5,235 bases of DNA, from assembly GCA_025966355.1 (NCBI GenBank), contig JAICWZ010000164.1, forward strand, positions 1-5,235, given 5' to 3'. Within the stretch, counting starts at the first letter, position 1, and each line of letters opens with the position of its first letter. This document shows positions 1 through 4,170 of the stretch, piece by piece. The DNA comes from Thermomicrobiaceae bacterium. GTDB lineage: Bacteria; Chloroflexota; Chloroflexia; Thermomicrobiales; Thermomicrobiaceae. Made by a program: the position numbers and the translations under genes. The notes beneath the pieces were generated by a model that made no database searches, was not told where the DNA came from, and saw only the letters and a program-made list of their open reading frames with translations.

Positions 1-1
1 G

Positions 2-457
2 ACGAAGGCCACGCAGATCAGCTTCGATACCGGCGCGGCGGTCGACTACTTGCGGTCTGCCGAGGGCGGGGCGGTGCAGAAGGTCTTTACGGTCGGCTTC
101 TGCTTCGGCGGCAGCAATTCGTGGCAGCAGGCCGCCAATGGGCACGGCCTCTCCGGTGCCGTCGGCTTCTATGGCCGGCCGCTGCCGCCCACGCGCGACG
201 GCTCGCCGGCGCCGATCGAGCGCGTTCACGAATACACCGCACCGCTCCTCGGACTCTTCGGCGGCGCCGATACGGGCATCCCGCAGAGCGCGATCAACGA
301 ATTCGATGAAGCGCTCACGCAGGCTAATAAGCCACACGCGTTCAAGACGTATCCTGGGGCGCCGCACAGCTTCTTCGATCGCCGCTTCGCCGAGCACCAG
401 GACGCCTGCGCCGACGCCTGGGATCGAATTCTCGGCTTCATTCGCGAAAATAGCTGA
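2..457 (+). CDS. Dienelactone hydrolase family protein, 5' end outside the window
   Basis: This is the C-terminal 151 residues of an alpha/beta hydrolase of the dienelactone hydrolase family (DLH, PF01738). The frame is open from the first bases, so the true start lies upstream; the TTG at 50 falls inside the fold and is unlikely to be the start. The Cys-Asp-His triad is visible in the expected order, numbering from the first visible codon: the nucleophile C34 in GFCFGG, D90 in LFGGADTG, and H122 in APHSFFD. Full family members are usually about 220-240 residues, so roughly a third is missing. Family enzymes open cyclic esters such as dienelactone in chlorocatechol breakdown, but many paralogues have unknown substrates and nothing here fixes the substrate. 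No signal peptide can be judged. The gene ends in TGA just before a long inverted repeat and converges on the acetyltransferase gene. The family call is firm; the function is open. Confidence 0.9.
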   Translation, partial: TKATQISFDTGAAVDYLRSAEGGAVQKVFTVGFCFGGSNSWQQAANGHGLSGAVGFYGRPLPPTRDGSPAPIERVHEYTAPLLGLFGGADTGIPQSAINEFDEALTQANKPHAFKTYPGAPHSFFDRRFAEHQDACADAWDRILGFIRENS

Positions 458-464
458 GGAGAAG

Positions 465-551
465 ATATCTCGCGCAGAGACGCAGAGAGCGCAGAGTTCT
501 TAATATAGAAATCTCTGCGTCTCTGCGTCTCTGCGTCTCTGCGCGAGATAT
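465..551. terminator. Long inverted repeat between convergent genes, probable bidirectional terminator
   Basis: Bases 465-488 and 528-551 are perfect 24-base inverted arms. After one unpaired G at 489, a further seven pairs form (490-496 with 521-527), and TTCT (497-500) can pair with AGAA (507-510) at the tip. The element lies exactly between the stop codon of the hydrolase (+) and the stop codon of the acetyltransferase (-), whose TAA overlaps the right arm by one base. Its position and stability fit a terminator used from both sides. There is no clean T-run on either side, so Rho-independent action is likely rather than certain. Confidence 0.7.
513..544. repeat. Four tandem copies of an 8-base unit, CTCTGCGT
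   Basis: CTCTGCGT occurs at 513-520, 521-528 and 529-536, and a fourth copy ending in C instead of T at 537-544. The left arm of the inverted repeat carries the complementary unit CGCAGAGA at 473-480 and 481-488, then a third copy disturbed by an inserted G (490-496). The right arm therefore has one unit more than the left, as expected if copies are gained or lost by slippage. Confidence 0.9.
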
Positions 552-1138
552 TATCGTGGCTCATCCGGCGCGAAGACCTTGGCCAGCACCGGACTGGTGA
601 ACTCGGTGGCAAGGCAGTCCATGTAGATGATGTCCCAGAGCCGGCCGCCCATCCACTTCGATTCGCGTCGACGGCCGATTTCGCGGAAGCCGGCTTTTTC
701 ATAGGCGCGGAGGGCGCCGGGGTTGTAGGCAAAGACGGCGAGCATGACGCTGTGCAGGCCAAGCGCGATGAAGGCGTAGTCGAGCGCCAGCCGCGTCGCC
801 TCGGTGCCGTAGCCTTTGCCGCGACAATCGGCTTCGCCAATGGTGATCCCGAATTCGGCGCTCCGGTTGCGATAGTCGATGGCACGCAGATCGAGCGTGC
901 CGATCGGACGCCAGCTGCTTCGCTCGTAGATGGTGAACGTCGTTTCGGTGGTCGAGCGGGCGGCTGCCTCGAACCAGTCGGTCTCGGCTTCCAGCGTCAT
1001 CGGCTGGGGCAGGTTGCCGAGTGTGCGCAGCATGTCGAACTGATTCATCCAGCGCTGAGAGGTTGGAACGAGCTTCCGGTCGAGCGGCCCGAGCGCCACC
1101 AGCTCGCCCAGAATATTGATGATCGGTTGATCGGCCAT
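551..1138 (-). CDS. GNAT family N-acetyltransferase, RimJ/RimL-like
   Basis: The product has 195 residues and should move an acetyl group from acetyl-CoA to an amine or a protein N-terminus. The acetyl-CoA pyrophosphate loop (motif A) is clear at R106-A114 (RGKGYGTEA). It is followed by the motif B region with N139-P140 and the ending YEKAGF (146-151), the usual pattern of the Acetyltransf_3 group that includes RimJ, RimL and SpeG. The N-terminal segment GELVALGPLDR (11-21) is also typical of that group. I chose the ATG at 1138 because AAGGAGG (1147-1153, minus strand) sits eight bases before it and because the residues coded further upstream overlap the methyltransferase gene and look unrelated. 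The gene follows the methyltransferase with a four-base gap, so the two are almost certainly co-transcribed. The substrate cannot be read from sequence; protein, polyamine or antibiotic targets are all possible in this group. Confidence 0.92.
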   Translation of the reverse strand: MADQPIINILGELVALGPLDRKLVPTSQRWMNQFDMLRTLGNLPQPMTLEAETDWFEAAARSTTETTFTIYERSSWRPIGTLDLRAIDYRNRSAEFGITIGEADCRGKGYGTEATRLALDYAFIALGLHSVMLAVFAYNPGALRAYEKAGFREIGRRRESKWMGGRLWDIIYMDCLATEFTSPVLAKVFAPDEPR

Positions 1139-1142
1139 GGCG

Positions 1143-1802
1143 TCAGCCTCCTTCTCGAACGGCGTTGCGCACCAGCATCCAGCGCCAGGTTTCGTCCTGG
1201 GTCTGGAGCGTTTCGGCGATCTCGATGGTGAACCTGGCCTGGCCAAGCAGTTCTTCGTACATATCGGCGCCGAAATGACTCCACCACATCGGCGCGCCCC
1301 AGCCGGACCAACTCGCTTCCGTCCCTTCCCATGCACTTAATGGCCAGGTGGCGAGAAAGCGGCCGTTTGGACGAAGCCAGTCGTGAATACGGCGCAGCAG
1401 CGGCAGGTGTTCCTCGCGCGGCACATGGATGATCGAATGCAGCGCCAGCACCCCGCTGAATGAGCCGGCGGGGAAATCGAGTTCGGTCATATCGGCCTGG
1501 ATGAAAACGCCGCCCGGGACATTGGCACGCGCCAGTTCAAGCTGGCGTGCCGAGAGATCGACGCCGGTGATCGGATGACGTTCCGCCAGCCAGCGCGCCA
1601 CCGGCAGACCGGCGCCACAGCCGAGATCGAGCACTGGCGCATCGGGTGACAGACCGTCGATCAGGTGTTGCAGGAGCGCCTCGACATCCGGCGTGAGTGG
1701 TGGCTTGCTCGCCAGGTACGACTCGGCCATCCGGTCGTAACCCGCTTCGACGAGGGCGAGCTGGCGCCGGTGGCGATCGCGTTCGATGTGGTCGGTCGTC
1801 AT
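1143..1802 (-). CDS. Class I SAM-dependent methyltransferase
   Basis: The product has 219 residues and the Rossmann-like fold of class I methyltransferases (Methyltransf_11/25 type). Motif I is VLDLGCGAG at 57-65 and the acidic residue that binds the SAM ribose is D82 in GVDLS. The next acidic loop is D104 in QADM, and the strand-4 region runs through FSGVLALHSIIHVPREEH (115-132). The part after strand 5 is tryptophan-rich (W153, W158, W165, W168, W173, W174), which may shape the substrate pocket. The start at 1802 is supported by GGAG on the minus strand (1808-1811), five bases upstream. It is the first gene of a two-gene unit with the acetyltransferase and is divergent from the Nudix gene. 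The family includes small-molecule and quinone methyltransferases; no feature identifies the acceptor. The protein is probably cytosolic, as no signal or membrane segment is seen. Confidence 0.93.
   Translation of the reverse strand: MTTDHIERDRHRRQLALVEAGYDRMAESYLASKPPLTPDVEALLQHLIDGLSPDAPVLDLGCGAGLPVARWLAERHPITGVDLSARQLELARANVPGGVFIQADMTELDFPAGSFSGVLALHSIIHVPREEHLPLLRRIHDWLRPNGRFLATWPLSAWEGTEASWSGWGAPMWWSHFGADMYEELLGQARFTIEIAETLQTQDETWRWMLVRNAVREGG
1147..1153 (-). promoter_or_regulatory. Strong ribosome binding site of the acetyltransferase gene
   Basis: On the minus strand this reads AAGGAGG, eight bases before the ATG at 1138. It lies inside the last codons of the methyltransferase gene, so the second gene of the operon has its own strong initiation site. 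It decides the start against the longer open frame. Confidence 0.85.
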
Positions 1803-1918
1803 GCTCGCTCCGTTTCGTCGTCAGATTGAACCACGCGCCGCCAACTCCATGACACATTCGCACCGGGGACGGTAAGCTGCTCTGCCGGATGGCACTTGTC
1901 GATTGAGATGGAGTGATG
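1803..1918. promoter_or_regulatory. Divergent intergenic region between methyltransferase and Nudix genes
   Basis: This 116-base spacer must hold promoters for both directions because the genes on each side are divergent. I could not find a convincing -35/-10 pair on either strand; the best plus-strand hint, TTGAAC at 1826-1831, has no good partner. Only the ribosome binding sites are clear: GGAG at 1910-1913 (+) for the Nudix gene and GGAG at 1808-1811 (-) for the methyltransferase gene. Confidence 0.5.
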
Positions 1919-2503
1919 ATGACTGGAAACGATGACGCTGCCCAACGCTGGCGTGTGCGACGTAGCGAACTGGTGCTGAACGCCGATCCGTGGCTCCGCG
2001 TCTGGCGCGAAGACCTTCAGCTGCCGGATGGCCGGGAGGTCGATCGCTTCTTCACGATCGAAATGCCCGATTACGTCGTGATCGTGGCGACGACGCTGGA
2101 TGATCGAATTCTGACGCTGCGCGGCTACAAGCATGGACCGCGTCGGGTCTGCACCAGCCTGCCGGCCGGATTCATCGAGGCGGGCGAAGCGCCGCTCGAT
2201 GCCGCGCGTCGCGAACTGCTCGAAGAAACCGGCTATCAGGCCGAGCGCTGGGAAACGCTGGGCAGCTTCGTTAGCGACGGCAACCGGGGCGGTGGCCGCG
2301 GTCATCTCTTCCTGGCACGCGGGGCGCGGCCGGTGAGCGAACCGCAGAGCGGCGACCTGGAGCGCGTCACCGTCGAGCGCATCTCGCTCGCCGAACTGCT
2401 GCACGCCGCCGAGCATGGCGAGATCGGCGATATCCCCAACGCCGCCGCGCTCGGATTGGCGGCGGTGCGGCTCTCCTGCGCGCCCGATTCCCGCGGTTAT
2501 TGA
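1919..2503 (+). CDS. Nudix hydrolase
   Basis: The 194-residue product contains a complete Nudix box (GX5EX7REUXEEXGU) from G84 to Y106, with RELLEETGY at 98-106 supplying the metal-binding glutamates. Nudix enzymes cleave nucleoside diphosphates linked to another group. The layout, with an N-terminal strand-rich part of about 80 residues before the box and a helical tail, resembles ADP-ribose pyrophosphatase-type members. However, the proline that marks ADP-ribose hydrolases about 15 residues after the box is absent; this stretch reads SDGNRGGGRGH (119-129). The substrate therefore stays open. GTG at 1913, ATG at 1916 and ATG at 1919 are consecutive possible starts; I chose 1919 because GGAG (1910-1913) then lies five bases away. 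The gene is divergent from the methyltransferase operon and has no clear terminator after it. Confidence 0.93.
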   Translation: MTGNDDAAQRWRVRRSELVLNADPWLRVWREDLQLPDGREVDRFFTIEMPDYVVIVATTLDDRILTLRGYKHGPRRVCTSLPAGFIEAGEAPLDAARRELLEETGYQAERWETLGSFVSDGNRGGGRGHLFLARGARPVSEPQSGDLERVTVERISLAELLHAAEHGEIGDIPNAAALGLAAVRLSCAPDSRGY

Positions 2504-2570
2504 CCGTTTCATGATCGACCACACGTACATCGGTACGGCTGGTCCGCCTCAGAGCGAGAGCGGTGTCAGG

Positions 2571-2598
2571 TTGTCAAGTAGCATCGATGTCGTATGAT
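2571..2598 (+). promoter_or_regulatory. Sigma70-type promoter of the 129-residue hypothetical protein
   Basis: TTGTCA (2571-2576) and TATGAT (2593-2598) each match the consensus at five of six positions and are separated by 16 bases. Transcription would begin near 2605, giving a leader of about 35 bases. This is the best -35/-10 pair in the window, although the consensus is that of enterobacteria and the host may differ. Confidence 0.6.
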
Positions 2599-2626
2599 CT
2601 AAAGGGAAAGCCACTCGTGCACGTGC

Positions 2627-2633
2627 AAGGGAG
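2627..2633 (+). promoter_or_regulatory. Ribosome binding site that favours the TTG start at 2640
   Basis: AAGGGAG ends six bases before the TTG at 2640 but directly touches the TTG at 2634. Spacing therefore favours the second TTG. No ATG or GTG in this frame lies between the promoter and this point. Confidence 0.6.
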
Positions 2634-2639
2634 TTGCAG

Positions 2640-3029
2640 TTGGACTTTTTGGCAGCCTTTTCGCGCCCGGAGTGGGCCGACACCCCTAGCGCCCGCCACT
2701 ATCACGATTTGATCACCCAGGCCGCCGATGCCCGCAAACACGGGAATCACTGGCAGGCGCAACAGCTCGCGAGCAGTGCGCACAAATGGGCGATGACCGA
2801 ACTGACCCGCTTGCAGCGGCTCGAGCAGGCCGAGGCGTGGCTCAAGGAGACGACGACCCGGCTCAATCGCAACTGGGACCAGGACCGCAGCTGCAAGACG
2901 ATCGACGAACTGCGTTCCAACCACCCCGAGTTCAAGCGTGTCATCACCACCTGGGAAGCGGCGCAAGAGCGCGTCCACGAATTGCTGTCGGAGGGGCCGG
3001 AGTCGGAGTCGACGGTGCTCAAGGCGTAA
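2640..3029 (+). CDS. Hypothetical protein, 129 residues, mostly helical
   Basis: I do not recognise this protein. Coding is supported by an upstream promoter, a well-placed AAGGGAG, and a soluble-protein-like composition that the overlapping frames lack. The sequence is rich in A, E, Q, R, L and W and looks almost wholly alpha-helical. Residues 20-70 (HYHDLITQAADARKHG onward, with QRLEQAEAWLKE at 59-70) and 96-117 could form amphipathic helices or a short coiled coil. There is one cysteine (C85), and no signal peptide or membrane segment. The C-terminus is acidic and serine-rich (EGPESESTV, 118-126). The start is a TTG; the alternative TTG at 2634 would add two residues. It precedes the zinc-ribbon gene in the same direction, but the promoter between them suggests that gene can be transcribed separately. 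A role as a small adaptor or helical-bundle protein is only a guess. Confidence 0.75.
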   Translation: MDFLAAFSRPEWADTPSARHYHDLITQAADARKHGNHWQAQQLASSAHKWAMTELTRLQRLEQAEAWLKETTTRLNRNWDQDRSCKTIDELRSNHPEFKRVITTWEAAQERVHELLSEGPESESTVLKA

Positions 3030-3061
3030 GTTCCCGCCAGTTTTCTGTGCATCTTCCCGTT

Positions 3062-3092
3062 TTGACCGCGCTCTGTTATAATTCGTGATAAT
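3062..3092 (+). promoter_or_regulatory. Promoter region of the zinc-ribbon gene, extended -10
   Basis: TATAAT at 3077-3082 is a perfect -10 box preceded by TGT, so it has the TGn extension that can replace a weak -35 box; at 17 bases spacing only TTCCCG is present. TTGACC at 3062-3067 is too close to serve this box but lies 19 bases from GATAAT (3087-3092), which could be a second, overlapping promoter. Either gives a leader of roughly 140-150 bases before the ATG at 3237. Confidence 0.6.
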
Positions 3093-3132
3093 GGCCTCGC
3101 AATTTCCGCGTGCGCGTTCCCGGTGGCAGAGA

Positions 3133-3231
3133 GGGTATGTCTCCGTCGAGAGCTCGCCGAAGGACCGGCGCCGTTAAGTACATTTCCGGCGAGCCGCCCG
3201 ATGTGGGCATCGCCCATATTTAGGAGACCCC
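3133..3231 (+). promoter_or_regulatory. Structured 5' leader of the zinc-ribbon gene that can pair the ribosome binding site
   Basis: Read by eye, the leader can form a three-helix junction. The closing helix pairs GTCTCC (3139-3144) with GGAGAC (3223-3228), which contains the ribosome binding site, and GGG (3133-3135) with CCC (3229-3231), leaving a three-base bulge. Inside it are a helix GCTCGCCG (3152-3159) with CGGCGAGC (3187-3194), and a hairpin 3201-3208 with 3212-3219 (eight pairs, one of them G-U, three-base loop) directly before the binding site. Competing pairings exist: GAGA (3129-3132) with TCTC (3140-3143) would free the binding site, and CGCCG (3155-3159) can pair with CGGCG (3166-3170). 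I recognise no known riboswitch class. Control of translation is inferred. Confidence 0.45.
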
Positions 3232-3236
3232 ATAGG

Positions 3237-3584
3237 ATGAGCTTCGAAGACAAGACCCTGGTGTGCCGCGACTGTGGCTCGGAATTCGTGTTTACCGCCG
3301 GTGAGCAGGAGTTCTATGCGCAGAAGGGCTTCACCAACCAGCCAAGCCGCTGCCCGGATTGCCGACGCGCGGCCAAGGCTTCCCGTAACGGTGGTGGCTC
3401 GTACGGCAACAACAGCTACGGCGGAGGCGGCGGATCGCGCCCAGAGCGCACCATGCACCCGGCCGTCTGCAGCGCATGTGGCAAGGAGACGATGGTTCCG
3501 TTCGTCCCGAGCAATGACAAGCCGGTCTACTGCTCCGATTGCTTCCAGAGCCGTCGCCAGGAGCGCAGCTATAGCCGCTGGTAA
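3237..3584 (+). CDS. Double zinc-ribbon protein with CxxC-x17-CxxC domain
   Basis: The 115-residue product has two separate four-cysteine modules. The N-terminal one uses C10, C13, C39 and C42 and resembles the probable zinc-ribbon family PF13451, with the conserved look of CRDCGSEFVFTAGEQEFYA (10-28). The C-terminal one uses C78, C81, C99 and C102, with exactly 17 residues between the two CxxC pairs; this matches the family named for the CxxC-x17-CxxC pattern (TIGR04272). A flexible glycine, asparagine, serine and tyrosine linker (51-67) joins them, and the ends are basic (RRAAKASR at 43-50, SRRQER at 105-110), which would suit nucleic acid binding. The exact function of the family is not established. 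The ATG at 3237 is favoured by TAGGAG (3221-3226) and by the domain starting at once; the spacing of ten bases is rather long. The gene stands alone between its own promoter and a strong terminator, with a structured leader that suggests post-transcriptional control. Confidence 0.92.
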   Translation: MSFEDKTLVCRDCGSEFVFTAGEQEFYAQKGFTNQPSRCPDCRRAAKASRNGGGSYGNNSYGGGGGSRPERTMHPAVCSACGKETMVPFVPSNDKPVYCSDCFQSRRQERSYSRW

Positions 3585-3637
3585 GACTGACGCGCCAACC
3601 GCGCGTGGTTAAACCAGTTCCAATCACGTGAACAGAG

Positions 3638-3669
3638 CCTCCCGGGTAACCCTCGCCCGGGAGGTTTTT
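3638..3669 (+). terminator. Rho-independent terminator of the zinc-ribbon gene
   Basis: CCTCCCGGG (3638-3646) and CCCGGGAGG (3656-3664) form a perfect nine-pair stem with a nine-base loop, followed by five T (3665-3669). It lies 54 bases after the stop codon. A smaller hairpin, ACGCGC with GCGCGT and a five-base loop, lies between the stop codon and this element. Confidence 0.92.
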
Positions 3670-3765
3670 CGTTGTGCTCCAACCGTTTCTCCGGCCGCCG
3701 CAACCATGTGTACGAGCAGTGTGCGCGATCGAGGTGGCATGCGAATTGCCTACATATTGGGGGGG

Positions 3766-3790
3766 AATCTCAAGAGCACCTCTTGAGATT
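3766..3790. repeat. Perfect 11-base inverted repeat with a three-base loop
   Basis: AATCTCAAGAG (3766-3776) and CTCTTGAGATT (3780-3790) are exact inverted copies around the loop CAC. Seven G precede it at 3759-3765. No T-run follows on the plus strand, and reading the minus strand the stem is followed by seven C, so it does not look like an intrinsic terminator in either direction. It could be an operator, an RNA hairpin or the end of a mobile element. Confidence 0.8.
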
Positions 3791-3893
3791 GTCGATCCTG
3801 AGTTGTTTTCGATCGTCATCGACATGAATGTCTATCGGTCTCTACAGCTGATAGCGTAACGATCATGACCGTAGGTCTCTAGAAATATCGTTG

Positions 3894-3928
3894 CCGCGGC
3901 AATCTCGTTAGGGGAGATCGTGCCGCGG
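3894..3928. repeat. Two-part hairpin containing a 12-base palindrome arm
   Basis: CCGCGGCA (3894-3901) pairs with TGCCGCGG (3921-3928), and inside it ATCTC (3902-3906) pairs with GAGAT (3914-3918), leaving CG (3919-3920) as a bulge and a seven-base loop. The left arm is also part of a perfect palindrome, TTGCCGCGGCAA (3891-3902), so it could be either an RNA hairpin or a site for a dimeric DNA-binding protein. It lies about 240 bases before the glycosyltransferase. Confidence 0.7.
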
Positions 3929-4170
3929 TATGCAGGCTCGACCCTGATTCGCAGAACGCGAACCAGCTAGCTACGCCATGCATGCGACATCTTGCTCCGT
4001 ACGCCGGCTCCGGCTCGTTTGTGCGCCGAGAATACAGAACAGAGCATATGACCGCTGTACGCCTGACAACATTGATATTCAAGTGATTCGCGGCGCCCAA
4101 GACATGCCCGCACCACCGTTCGTGGCGTGACTGAGAGCACTGACGACATGACATCGTGAAAGGCCGTGAT

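Larger units (their letters stand above)
3670..4170. other. 501-base spacer without a convincing gene, hairpin-rich and GC-poor
   Basis: No open frame here has a good start, ribosome binding site and protein-like composition. The longest minus-strand frames are rich in R, S and C and run under the glycosyltransferase start. Sampled lines are 45% (3781-3840) and 50% (3841-3900) GC, against 70% at 2341-2400 in the Nudix gene. The spacer holds two strong hairpins (3766-3790 and 3894-3928), a seven-G run (3759-3765), a direct repeat GGTCTCTA (3837-3844 and 3874-3881), and presumably the promoter of the glycosyltransferase, for which I found no good -35/-10 pair. No tRNA or CRISPR pattern is seen. 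Confidence 0.6.

Noticed and set aside
226..885. Minus-strand open frame of 219 residues across the hydrolase end and the acetyltransferase
   Set aside because: It runs through the inverted repeat and antisense to a clear DLH gene, its composition is dominated by S, R, P and A, and it shows no motif. It is an antisense shadow.
1139..1336. N-terminal extension of the acetyltransferase frame up to 1336
   Set aside because: The extra 66 residues overlap the methyltransferase gene, are basic and low in complexity, and the strong ribosome binding site points to the ATG at 1138.
1799..2530. Minus-strand open frame of 243 residues opposite the Nudix gene
   Set aside because: The plus strand carries a complete Nudix box. 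The antisense frame has no recognisable domain and arises from codon bias in a GC-rich gene.
2524..2537. Small hairpin CGTAC/GTACG after the Nudix gene as a terminator
   Set aside because: It has only five pairs and no T-run follows, so it is too weak to call.
3123..3236. Upstream extension of the zinc-ribbon protein to 3123
   Set aside because: It has no standard start or ribosome binding site, it lies in the structured leader, and the domain begins directly at the ATG at 3237.
3095..3236. Known riboswitch classes for the zinc-ribbon leader (glycine, cobalamin, c-di-AMP, guanidine, fluoride)
   Set aside because: GCCGAAGGA recalls the glycine class, but the other conserved parts are absent, and none of the remaining classes fits.
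3674..3859. Plus-strand 61-residue open frame in the spacer
   Set aside because: It has no ribosome binding site and no motif, it begins right after the terminator, and it runs through the hairpin at 3766-3790.
4064..4090. Possible promoter for the glycosyltransferase near CTGACA and TTGATATT, and a minus-strand TTGTCA
   Set aside because: No partner box lies at an acceptable spacing on either strand, so I could not support a promoter.
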